A stretch of DNA of 9,696 nt from Planctomycetia bacterium (GCA_025356615.1 JANXSH010000248.1:1-9696), one strand, 5' to 3'. Positions 1 to 6,262 are shown, numbered from the stretch's first letter. Notes: a model not told the origin generated them from the sequence alone. Made by a program: numbers and translations.

Positions 1-963
1 GACCACCACGAGACGGCGACCAACTGGGTCATGTCGGGGCGGTTCGGCTCGGCCTTCGGTGTCTTCCCGGCGATGGGCGCGGTTGTCGCCCACGAGATGG
101 GTTTCACGGGCAAACTCCCGCCCTATGTCGCGGTGCCTCGAAACCCCTCGTTCACCTGGGAGTTGGGCCGCAGCGCCTTCCTCGGCGGTCGCTACGAGTC
201 GTTCAAGACCGGCGACCCCAACGCCGCCGGCTTCAGGGTGCAGGATGTCAGCGCCGGCGAGGCGCTCGACGGCAAACGCGCCGCGCGCCGCAAGAACCTC
301 CTCTCCGCCGTGGACGACCTCGCCCGCAAGGTCGAGGGCAACGACCTCATCTCGACCTACGACGAGTTCCAGCAACGGGCCGCCGCGATGGTCCTCGGCA
401 CCGAAGCGCGCAGCGCCTTCGCCGTCGATCAGGAGAGCGACAAGGTCCGCGACCGCTACGGCCGCAACACCTTCGGTCAATCGTGCCTGCTGGGCCGGCG
501 ACTGATCGAGCGCGGCGTCAAGTTCGTCACCGTCAACTTCGGCGGCTGGGACCACCACGCCAAGATTTGGGACGGCCTCGGCGGTCGGCTCCCCGAACTG
601 GACGGCGGCTTCTCGGCCCTGATCGACGACATGAGCGAGCGCGGCCTCCTCGCCGACACGCTGGTCGTGTGCATGGGCGAGTTCGGCCGGTCGCCGAAGA
701 TCAACAAGGACGTGGGCCGAGACCACTGGGCCGCCGCCGCGTCGATGCTCTTCGCCGGGGCCGGCGTCAAGCCGGGCCTCGTGCTGGGCGCGACGGACAA
801 GATGGGCGGCTTCGTGACGCGCCGCCCCGTCGCCCCGGCGGATGTGTCGTACACGGTCTTCGACTCACTCGGCATCGACCCGCGCAAGTCGCTCGTCACG
901 CCGGACGGACGGCCGATCGAGATCCTCGACAAGGGCGAGACGGTGAAGGAGTTGTTCGCGTGA
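1..963 (+). CDS. DUF1501 family protein, 5'-truncated by the window edge
   Basis: The frame is open from base 1, so the start lies outside the window; 320 residues are visible and end at TGA 961-963. The family (Pfam DUF1501) belongs to the alkaline phosphatase/sulfatase-like superfamily and is abundant in planctomycetes. Its members are usually exported, often through a Tat signal, but have no firmly established reaction. Visible family hallmarks are HETAT near the left edge, GGWDHH (541-558), GEFGRSP (676-696), GRDHW (715-729) and the C-terminal TPDGRPIEIL. Complete members are usually about 430-480 residues, so roughly the last two thirds is present. An ATG at base 31 is internal and not the true start. 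The next gene starts inside its last codons, which implies one operon and coupled translation. Family assignment is secure; substrate and role are unknown. A paralogue lies at the other end of the window on the opposite strand. Confidence 0.93.
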   Translation, partial: DHHETATNWVMSGRFGSAFGVFPAMGAVVAHEMGFTGKLPPYVAVPRNPSFTWELGRSAFLGGRYESFKTGDPNAAGFRVQDVSAGEALDGKRAARRKNLLSAVDDLARKVEGNDLISTYDEFQQRAAAMVLGTEARSAFAVDQESDKVRDRYGRNTFGQSCLLGRRLIERGVKFVTVNFGGWDHHAKIWDGLGGRLPELDGGFSALIDDMSERGLLADTLVVCMGEFGRSPKINKDVGRDHWAAAASMLFAGAGVKPGLVLGATDKMGGFVTRRPVAPADVSYTVFDSLGIDPRKSLVTPDGRPIEILDKGETVKELFA

Positions 964-1721
964 GACCTTTCCTCACGCTGACCTTGCTCATCCTCGTAGG
1001 CTTGGCCCCCGCGCAGCCCAAGAAGCCGGACCCCAAGGACGCCCCGCGCGTCCTCATGGCGCTGCCCTTCGGCGTCGCGCCCGGCAAGGCCACGAAGGTG
1101 ACGCTGCGCGGCCTGAAGCTCGACGCCGCGAAAGAGGTGCGCTTCGCGGACAAGACGGTCAAGGGCACGATCAAGGTCGTGAACAAGGGCAAGGTCGGGG
1201 TGCCGCAACAGATGGAAGCGGCGCGCGTCGGGGACACGCAGGTCGAGATCGAGATCACCGTCCCCGCCGGGGTCGGGAAGGACTCGGTGACGCTCGTCGT
1301 GGTGACGCCGGGCGGTGACAGTCCGCCGCACGAACTTTTGCTCGACAAGTCGCCGCCGGTGCAGGAGAAGGAGCCGAACGACGGCTTCGGCACGGCCCAG
1401 GTCGTCTCGCTCGGGCAGGTGATCCAGGGCAGTATCGACCGGGCGCAGGACGTGGATGTCTACGCCTTCGAGGGCAAGGCAGGCCAGAAGGTCGTCCTCG
1501 AGGTCCATGCCGCGAGGCACGGCGGGGCGCTCGACAGCTTCTTGAGTCTGCACGACAAGGACGGGCAAGTCCTCGCGAGCAACGACGACATCGCCGGCAG
1601 TGTGGACTCTCGCATCGAGGCGACGTTGCCGACGGCGGGCAAGTATTTCGTCGCCGTGATCGACGCGCAGGACAGCGGCGGGGCGCTGCATGCGTATCGG
1701 CTGTCGCTCCGGGCGAAATAA
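960..1721 (+). CDS. Secreted PPC-domain protein (253 aa), GTG start
   Basis: The chosen start is GTG at 960. It overlaps the upstream stop as GTGA and is preceded by AAGGAG (946-951) with an 8-base spacer. It yields a clear signal peptide: MRPF, a hydrophobic run LTLTLLILVGLA, and cleavage near APAQ (about residue 19). The frame is open much further upstream, but that part runs inside the DUF1501 gene and is not plausible coding. Residues about 30-130 form a beta-rich region resembling the IPT/TIG-like front of such proteins. The family lead-in EKEPNDGFGTAQ (136-147) precedes a PPC domain (about 155-251) containing DVDVYAFEGKAGQKV and EVHAARHGGALDS. PPC domains are beta-sandwiches found on exported bacterial proteins, where they are thought to aid secretion, binding or anchoring. 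No catalytic domain is present, so it is probably an accessory to the DUF1501 protein (inference). Confidence 0.88.
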   Translation: MRPFLTLTLLILVGLAPAQPKKPDPKDAPRVLMALPFGVAPGKATKVTLRGLKLDAAKEVRFADKTVKGTIKVVNKGKVGVPQQMEAARVGDTQVEIEITVPAGVGKDSVTLVVVTPGGDSPPHELLLDKSPPVQEKEPNDGFGTAQVVSLGQVIQGSIDRAQDVDVYAFEGKAGQKVVLEVHAARHGGALDSFLSLHDKDGQVLASNDDIAGSVDSRIEATLPTAGKYFVAVIDAQDSGGALHAYRLSLRAK

Positions 1722-1744
1722 GAGGATTTTCGGGGTGCGGATTC

Positions 1745-1771
1745 GGGAGGGCGAGGCTCTGTCGCCCTCCC
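1745..1771 (+). terminator. Perfect 10-bp hairpin after the DUF1501-PPC operon
   Basis: GGGAGGGCGA (1745-1754) and TCGCCCTCCC (1762-1771) are exact reverse complements separated by the 7-base loop GGCTCTG. The hairpin begins 23 bases after the PPC stop codon and ends 41 bases before the hflK-like start. Position and very GC-rich stem suit transcription termination or 3'-end protection. No T-tract follows, so classical intrinsic termination is not fully supported; an RNA-stability or regulatory hairpin is the alternative. Confidence 0.5.
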
Positions 1772-1773
1772 AG

Positions 1774-1779
1774 TACACT
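1774..1779 (+). promoter_or_regulatory. Possible -10 element (TACACT) for the hflK-like gene
   Basis: TACACT matches 4 of 6 positions of the sigma-70 -10 consensus and starts 39 bases before the ATG at 1813, directly after the hairpin. No convincing -35 element is present, because that position falls inside the hairpin stem. A similar GTACAAT motif precedes the small gene at 6263 at nearly the same distance. This is a weak call. Confidence 0.25.
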
Positions 1780-1812
1780 CAGGACCGTCTCGAGAAGGTG
1801 AGTATTCCTCCC

Positions 1813-2742
1813 ATGCGCAAACCCCTCTACGCCCTCCTCACCCTCGTCGCCCTCTACCTGCTGACCGGCGTCGTCCAGGTGCGCCGGGGCGAGCGCGCCG
1901 TCGTCCGCCGGTTCGGTCGCGTCCTCGAGGTGGCCCTCGAGCCGGGACTCTCGATCGGCCTGCCGTGGGGGATGGACCGCGTCGATCGCGTCGAGGTCGA
2001 TACGATGCGCAGCGTCACGGTCGGCTACGTCGAGGAGGGTATCGGCGACACGATGCCCGTGGGTCAACTGCTGACCGGGGACCACAACCTCGTCAACGTG
2101 CAGGTCGTCGTCTACTACAAGGTCCGCCTCGAAGAGGTCGCCGCGTATGCCCTGCAGGCCGACGCGGTCCGCGACATCCTCGCCCGCGCCGCTGAGGCCG
2201 TCGTCGCCGGCTGGGTCGCGAGCCGAACCGTCGATGAGGTCCTCCTCAGCGGCAAGACCGCGTTGAGGCACGAGTTGACCGCCGGCGTCACGGAGCGCAT
2301 CGAGGGCTACGGCCTCGGCATCGACATCCTCGACTCTCGGGTGTCGCAGATCGCCCCGCCGGACGACGTGCGCGATGCGTTCGACAGTGTCAGCCGGGCA
2401 CAAACGAAGGTCGCCACGCTACGCAACCAAGCCGAGCAGGAGGCCGACGGCCGGCGCAGTCAGGCCCGCGCGAATCGATACCAGATCGAACAGGACGCCC
2501 TGGCATCGGCCCACTCGACGAAGGTCGTCGCCAAGCAGGAGGCGGGCCGATTCCTGGCCCGGCTGCTCCAGTACGAACGGGCCAAGGCGACGAACCCGAA
2601 GTACCTCGATCAACTCTGGCAGGAGGAGCGCGGCAAGCTGTTCAGCAAACTCCGCGATGGTGGCCAGATCGACTTGCTCGATCATCGCCTGGGTGCCGAC
2701 GGGCTGGACTTGTGGACGGCACCGAGGATGCCGAAAAAGTGA
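1813..2742 (+). CDS. hflK: HflK-like SPFH/band-7 membrane protein (309 aa)
   Basis: In characterised bacteria HflK pairs with HflC in a periplasm-facing membrane complex that surrounds the FtsH protease and modulates membrane-protein quality control. An N-terminal membrane segment (residues about 4-21, LYALLTLVALYLLTGV) leads into an SPFH domain (about 22-190): RRGERAVVRRFGRV, EPGLSIGLPW, then LLTGDHNLVNVQVVVYYKV, which corresponds to the HflK LTGDENIV region. YGLGIDILDSRV and APPDDVRDAFDSV follow, then a charged, probably coiled-coil helix (about 190-260) with EAGRFLARLLQYERAK. HflK rather than HflC is favoured by these motifs. At 309 residues it is shorter than E. coli HflK (about 419) and lacks the glycine-rich cytoplasmic N-terminus. 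ATG 1813 is chosen because translation from it begins at the membrane segment; AGAAGGTG (1793-1800) is a rather distant ribosome site. An in-frame ATG at 1690 would overlap the PPC gene and add unrelated sequence. No hflC is adjacent. Confidence 0.85.
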   Translation: MRKPLYALLTLVALYLLTGVVQVRRGERAVVRRFGRVLEVALEPGLSIGLPWGMDRVDRVEVDTMRSVTVGYVEEGIGDTMPVGQLLTGDHNLVNVQVVVYYKVRLEEVAAYALQADAVRDILARAAEAVVAGWVASRTVDEVLLSGKTALRHELTAGVTERIEGYGLGIDILDSRVSQIAPPDDVRDAFDSVSRAQTKVATLRNQAEQEADGRRSQARANRYQIEQDALASAHSTKVVAKQEAGRFLARLLQYERAKATNPKYLDQLWQEERGKLFSKLRDGGQIDLLDHRLGADGLDLWTAPRMPKK

Positions 2743-2757
2743 AACGCCGCAAATGTA

Positions 2758-2811
2758 GAGCCGCGCACGAAGTAAGCGGGATCGCCTCAGCGCTTACTTC
2801 GTGCGCGGCTC
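2758..2811. terminator. Perfect 21-bp inverted repeat between convergent genes, probable bidirectional terminator
   Basis: The arms 2758-2778 and 2791-2811 are exact reverse complements over 21 bases, with a 12-base loop (GGATCGCCTCAG). The left arm begins GAGCCGCGCACG and ends AAGTAAGCG. It starts 15 bases after the hflK stop. The right arm contains the permease stop codon (2794-2796) and its last five codons (EPRTK). Location between convergent genes suits a two-way terminator, although no T-run follows on either side. The GAGCCGCG...AGCGG shape resembles intergenic repeats I associate with planctomycete genomes, so it may be one copy of a dispersed family; only one copy was noticed here. 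Confidence 0.7.
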
Positions 2812-4461
2812 CTCGGTCTCGCGGGATTGTGTCGTGAACGACAACCCCACCAGCGCCAGCGCCATCATCCCATACGCCGCCGCCCAGTGGTACGGCGTCT
2901 GGTAGCGCAACGCCTGCACCAAAGGCCCCTGCACGTCCGCGAGGACATCCCACGGCAGGCCGATCCGCTCGTCGATCAGTGGCGAGTGCATGACGCCGAA
3001 CAGGGAGGCGACTCCGGCGACGAGGAAGTATGCCGCCGCCGCACGCATCTTGCCGTCGAGGATCATGGCGAGGGCGGCGGACCACAGGACGCTCGTGATG
3101 ACGAAGCCGTTGGCCAGGCAGCGGAGCGTCTGGAGGACGAGCCTGCCGTCTTCGCGATCGGGGATGGCCGCGCCGTGGACGCTCTTGAGGACGACGAGCG
3201 CGAGGTACGCCAGGGCGGGGAGCATGGCGAGGGTGACGGCGGGGTAGTGGCGTTCGTCCGTCGCGTGGAACGATTGTGCGGTAATCTCCAGTCCGACGAA
3301 GACGAGGATGGGGAACATCGCGGCCTTGGGCAGGTAGGCGAACAGGTATTGGAAGCCGCCGAAGTAGCCGACGACGCCGATGAACAGGGCGGTGGCGAGG
3401 GTGTACGCCGCCCCCGCGCCCATCTTCTTGTAGGCGGGGTGGCCGATGTAGGGCGTCGTCTGGATGACCCCGCCGAGCAGGCCTGCGACGAGAGACGCGC
3501 CACCCTCGGTGAGGAGGACGGCCCGCGTGTCGTACTCGTCGCCCACCGACGCGGCGCTCTCGGTGCAGTCGATGCCGCCGACGATGGTCGCCAGGGCGAA
3601 GGGGAGGACGACCGGCATCTTGGCGAGGGCCGACGCGAAGACGCCGGCCCACCACGAGTCGTCGTGAGAGAAGTACGAGAACATCGCCAGGGGATCCCAC
3701 CTCGCCGCCGAAGCGGCCTTCTCGGCGGGGGCGATCGGGATGCCGAGCGCAGGCTCGACCCATTGGCCGATCAGGTAGATCAAGACGCCGACCAGCACGG
3801 CGGCCAGGGCACCGGGGAATCGGAAGGGCAGCTCGCGCCGAGCGACCAGAGTGATGAGGATGATGAGCAATGACATCATGCCGACGAGCGGGACGCCGGC
3901 GATCCCGTCGAGGAGCAGGGGCAGGAACGCGATGAGCGCCAGCGCGATGGCCGCGAGACTGCCGAGCAGCCCGGCGCGCGGGACGAGTCGCCGGACGGCG
4001 TTGCCGAACGGCGCGCAGGCGACCTTGAACACGCCGGCCATCGCCAGGGAGAGAAGCCCGACGTGCCAGGCGAAGTCCATCGCGGCCTCATGCGTTCCGT
4101 GCTTCGCGAACCCCTCCTGGAGGGCCGGCACCAGGATCAAGAACGCGACACCGAACGTGCTGGGCGTGTCGAGGCCCAACGGCATCGCGGTAACATCGGA
4201 TCGGCCCGTCCGGCGGGCCAGGCGAAATGCCATCCAGGTAAAGACGAGATCGCCGAGGAGAACGCCCAGCGCCGTCCCAGGGATCATGCGCGTCAGCACG
4301 AACTCGGGCGTGCAGCGAATGTTCTTGTCCGCGATCTGCTGCGCGATCGGGTCGAGACTTGTGACCGCCGAGAACAAGATAATCATCACGGCCACGTTGT
4401 CGAGCATGAGGCCGAAGAAGGCGTTGATATCGCCCTGACGCGCCCACGAGTATCGAGTCAT
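2794..4461 (-). CDS. NCS2/AzgA-like permease (xanthine/uracil/purine permease-like, 555 aa)
   Basis: This is a polytopic inner-membrane protein with about a dozen hydrophobic segments. Examples are residues 20-34 (LDNVAVMIILFSAVT), 165-186, 193-207, 217-233, 354-370, 380-394 and 530-544. Features recalling the nucleobase:cation symporter-2 fold are the N-terminal GDINAFFGLMLDN, SDVTAMPLGLDTPSTFG (88-104), the polar helix ending GGIDCTESAASVGDEY (295-310) and QTTPYIGHPAYKKMGAG (334-350). NCS2 proteins import purines, pyrimidines or ascorbate with protons or sodium. The substrate cannot be read here, and 555 residues is longer than the usual 430-490. ATG at 4459-4461 is preceded on the minus strand by GAAGGGG with an 8-base spacer. 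The gene is monocistronic, divergent from the ketoacyl synthase gene and convergent with hflK; its last five codons lie in the shared palindrome. Transporter class is fairly secure, substrate is not. Confidence 0.85.
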   Translation of the reverse strand: MTRYSWARQGDINAFFGLMLDNVAVMIILFSAVTSLDPIAQQIADKNIRCTPEFVLTRMIPGTALGVLLGDLVFTWMAFRLARRTGRSDVTAMPLGLDTPSTFGVAFLILVPALQEGFAKHGTHEAAMDFAWHVGLLSLAMAGVFKVACAPFGNAVRRLVPRAGLLGSLAAIALALIAFLPLLLDGIAGVPLVGMMSLLIILITLVARRELPFRFPGALAAVLVGVLIYLIGQWVEPALGIPIAPAEKAASAARWDPLAMFSYFSHDDSWWAGVFASALAKMPVVLPFALATIVGGIDCTESAASVGDEYDTRAVLLTEGGASLVAGLLGGVIQTTPYIGHPAYKKMGAGAAYTLATALFIGVVGYFGGFQYLFAYLPKAAMFPILVFVGLEITAQSFHATDERHYPAVTLAMLPALAYLALVVLKSVHGAAIPDREDGRLVLQTLRCLANGFVITSVLWSAALAMILDGKMRAAAAYFLVAGVASLFGVMHSPLIDERIGLPWDVLADVQGPLVQALRYQTPYHWAAAYGMMALALVGLSFTTQSRETEEPRTK

Positions 4462-4505
4462 GAATCGAGGCCCCTTCGCCGAGCCGAACGGATGGAATCT
4501 TCGGC

Positions 4506-4534
4506 AGATTAGAAAAGAAGGGCCACGAGTGCAA
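4506..4534 (-). promoter_or_regulatory. Sigma-70-like promoter for the permease
   Basis: Read on the minus strand, TTGCAC (4534-4529), a 17-base spacer and TAATCT (4511-4506) match the geometry of a housekeeping promoter. The match is 3 of 6 at -35 and 4 of 6 at -10. Transcription would start near 4499, about 38 bases before the permease ATG. Spacing and position are good, but the hexamers are imperfect. Confidence 0.4.
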
Positions 4535-4618
4535 GGGGCGACGACGAGAACCGCATCGGTCGGGAGCCTCGAGCGTGCCGCGCGTTAAACTGTGCCGATC
4601 GCGCCATAAGTGGAGATT

Positions 4619-4631
4619 GTATCAGGGATAC
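4619..4631. promoter_or_regulatory. Small dyad GTATC-AGG-GATAC
   Basis: GTATCAGGGATAC has perfect 5-base arms around a 3-base centre and lies 36 bases upstream of the candidate -35 of the ketoacyl synthase promoter. It could be a regulator binding site. A dyad this short can arise by chance, and no regulator gene is adjacent. Confidence 0.25.
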
Positions 4632-4666
4632 CTACTCGATTTCCTCCTACCGAAGGACATAAAGCA

Positions 4667-4696
4667 TTGCGAATGACTTGGCATCACCTGTAATAT
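4667..4696 (+). promoter_or_regulatory. Sigma-70-like promoter for the ketoacyl synthase
   Basis: TTGCGA (4667-4672), an 18-base spacer and TAATAT (4691-4696) form a plausible housekeeping promoter. Transcription would start near 4703, giving a leader of about 95 bases before the ATG at 4798. It sits in the AT-rich part of the gap. The -10 lies within the dyad at 4686-4700, so a protein bound there would be expected to block it (inference). Confidence 0.4.
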
Positions 4697-4700
4697 AGGT
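4686..4700. promoter_or_regulatory. Imperfect dyad over the candidate -10 (operator-like)
   Basis: ACCTGTAATATAGGT has 4-base arms ACCT/AGGT, with further internal T-A matches. It covers the TAATAT -10 candidate, which is a typical place for a repressor operator. No regulator is encoded nearby, so this remains a weak call. Confidence 0.25.
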
Positions 4701-4786
4701 AATGTGGGAAGGATAGGATAATCATGAGGGTGGGAGCAGCCCTAACAGTGGAGGTGTCCAGCGGGAGGATCCGGGCGACACTTCGT

Positions 4787-4792
4787 GGAGGT
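4787..4792 (+). promoter_or_regulatory. Ribosome binding site of fabF (GGAGGT)
   Basis: This near-perfect Shine-Dalgarno sequence lies 5 bases before ATG 4798 and fixes the start, since no in-frame start codon lies just upstream. A second GGAGGT at 4750-4755 has no start codon for the fabF frame behind it. Confidence 0.75.
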
Positions 4793-4797
4793 GGGGC

Positions 4798-6084
4798 ATG
4801 CGAAGAGTCGTCGTCTCTGGTCTAGGCGTGGTCGCGCCGAATGGCGTCGGCAAAGAGGCGTTCTGGAGCGCGTGTCTGGCGGGCAAGAGCGGCGTCCGGC
4901 CCATCGAGTCGTTCGACGCATCGGCGCACCCGGTCAAGATCGCGGCCGAGGTGCCCGAGTTCGACATGACGCGATTCCTGCCGGGGTCGCACCGCAAGAG
5001 CCTCAAGATCATGGGGCGGGCCGCCCGGTTCGGCGTGGCGGCGGCGGGGCTTGCGGTCGAAGACTCGGGGCTGGACCTGTCGCGCGAGAACCTCGACCGG
5101 CTCGGCGTCGTCATGGGCACGGGGGTCGTGCCGATGGACCTCCCCGAGATCGCGCCCTTGTTGAGCCGCGCCTACGGCGAGGACGGGCAGCTGCGCATCG
5201 ACCAGCTCGGGAAGTGCGGCAGCGGGTCGCTCTTCCCGCTGTGGATCCTGAAGTACCTCCCGAACATGCCGGCCGCCCACATATCGCTCCTGCACGGCGC
5301 GCGCGGCCCCAATAGCACGATCACGACGGCGTGCGCCGCCGGCACCCAGGCGATCGGCGAGGCGTTCCGCCTGATCGCCCGCGGGGACGCGGACCTGATG
5401 CTCGCCGGCGGGGCGGACAGCCGGATCGACCCGCTCCTTCTCCTGGCGTACCACGCGCTAGGGGCACTCAGCCCGGCCATGCGATCGCCGCAGGAGGTCT
5501 CGCGCCCCTTCGACGGGCTGCGCGACGGCTTCGTCCTCGGCGAGGGGGCGGGCGTTCTCATGCTCGAGGAGTACGAACACGCCCGCAAGCGGGGGGCGAT
5601 CATCTACGCCGAGGTGGCCGGTCTGGGGTCGAGCTTCGACGCCTACGCCGTCACCAAGCCCGACCCCGAAGCAGGCGGAGCGGCTCGGGCCATCCAGTGG
5701 GCGCTGCGCGAGGCGCGGGTCGATCCGTCGGATGTCGATTACATCAACGCCCACGGGACCAGCACGCGCCTCAACGACCAGATGGAGACGGCGGCCGTCA
5801 AGCGGGTCTTCGGCGAGAACGCCAAACGCCTGCCGTTGTCCAGCATCAAGTCGATGATCGGCCACCTGATCGGGGCCGCCGGTGCGGTCGAGGCCGTCGC
5901 CATGGCACTGACCCTCTCGACAGGCACACTGCCACCGACGATCAACCAGGAGAAAGCCGACCCGGTCTGTGACCTGGACTACGTCCCGAACGCGGCGCGG
6001 GACAAGCGAGTCAACGTGGCGATCTCCACGAGCTTCGGCTTCGGTGGGCAGAACGCCGCGCTAGTCATGCGCCGGGCGGGGTGA
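4798..6084 (+). CDS. fabF: Beta-ketoacyl-ACP synthase, FabF/KAS II type (428 aa)
   Basis: KAS II enzymes condense malonyl-ACP with an acyl-enzyme to elongate fatty acids in the cytoplasm. The opening RRVVVSGLGVVAPNG is typical. The catalytic triad is complete: Cys179 in TTACAAGT, His319 in NAHGTST and His356 in KSMIGHLIGAAG, with Lys351. SRPFDGLRDGFVLGEGAG (235-252) and the gating loop FGFGGQN (413-419) are also present, so it is a real KAS and not a chain-length factor lacking cysteine. ATG 4798 is fixed by GGAGGT (4787-4792) with a 5-base spacer. Compared with E. coli FabF as I recall it (Cys163), the part before the cysteine is about 16 residues longer. Most of the excess lies around residues 110-156, including PLWILKYLPNMPAAH. 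No acpP, fabD or fabG adjoins it, so a role in a special lipid or polyketide rather than bulk synthesis is possible. Confidence 0.93.
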   Translation: MRRVVVSGLGVVAPNGVGKEAFWSACLAGKSGVRPIESFDASAHPVKIAAEVPEFDMTRFLPGSHRKSLKIMGRAARFGVAAAGLAVEDSGLDLSRENLDRLGVVMGTGVVPMDLPEIAPLLSRAYGEDGQLRIDQLGKCGSGSLFPLWILKYLPNMPAAHISLLHGARGPNSTITTACAAGTQAIGEAFRLIARGDADLMLAGGADSRIDPLLLLAYHALGALSPAMRSPQEVSRPFDGLRDGFVLGEGAGVLMLEEYEHARKRGAIIYAEVAGLGSSFDAYAVTKPDPEAGGAARAIQWALREARVDPSDVDYINAHGTSTRLNDQMETAAVKRVFGENAKRLPLSSIKSMIGHLIGAAGAVEAVAMALTLSTGTLPPTINQEKADPVCDLDYVPNAARDKRVNVAISTSFGFGGQNAALVMRRAG

Positions 6085-6095
6085 GAGTCCGTTTA

Positions 6096-6120
6096 CCTCG
6101 CCCCGTACTCAGGAGCGAGG
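6096..6120 (+). terminator. Weak hairpin after fabF
   Basis: CCTCGC (6096-6101) and GCGAGG (6115-6120) can pair across a 13-base loop, beginning 12 bases after the fabF stop. The stem is only 6 bp and no T-run follows, so termination is possible but poorly supported. Apart from this and the candidate -10 at 6221, nothing was recognised in 6085-6262. Confidence 0.25.
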
Positions 6121-6220
6121 GGTTACGGCTTTGTGCCTTGCCTCGAGGACGCCGTCGGCGTGGAGGCTGCGCGATCGGAACAAGGTGGATTTCCCCTCTC
6201 GGCGACGGCGCGGATCGACG

Positions 6221-6226
6221 TACAAT
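6221..6226 (+). promoter_or_regulatory. Possible -10 element (TACAAT) for the small-gene pair
   Basis: TACAAT matches 5 of 6 positions of the -10 consensus and ends 36 bases before ATG 6263. This would give a leader of about 30 bases. No good -35 is visible at the expected place, where the sequence is CT- and GC-rich. Confidence 0.35.
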
Positions 6227-6262
6227 GACGCACGACAACCCTCGAGGTCCGGGAGTCGTGCC

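Larger units (their letters stand above)
4462..4797. other. Divergent intergenic region, partly AT-rich
   Basis: This 336-base gap separates the permease start from the ketoacyl synthase start. It holds the permease ribosome site and promoter-like elements on the left. The stretch about 4605-4725 is visibly richer in A and T than anything else in the window. It contains two small dyads (4619-4631 and 4686-4700), a promoter-like pair facing right, and a possible short upstream ORF (4724-4825). No conserved protein, tRNA or recognisable riboswitch was seen. Confidence 0.8.

Noticed and set aside
1690..1812. Upstream in-frame start (ATG 1690) for the hflK-like gene
   Set aside because: It would overlap the end of the PPC gene, run through the hairpin and add about 41 residues unrelated to SPFH proteins, moving the membrane anchor away from the N-terminus.
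477..2403. Long minus-strand open frames opposite DUF1501, PPC and hflK
   Set aside because: The translations are arginine- and proline-rich with no domain, whereas the plus strand carries clear family signatures and ribosome sites.
2642..3873. Alternative frames of 348-373 codons within the permease gene on both strands
   Set aside because: They are low-complexity arginine/glycine-rich or acidic translations in shadow frames; the permease frame alone gives hydrophobic segments and transporter signatures.
6131..6262. Upstream in-frame start for the 97-residue gene
   Set aside because: The extra 44 residues look like translated non-coding DNA, and the start at 6263 has both a ribosome site and a promoter candidate at fitting distances.
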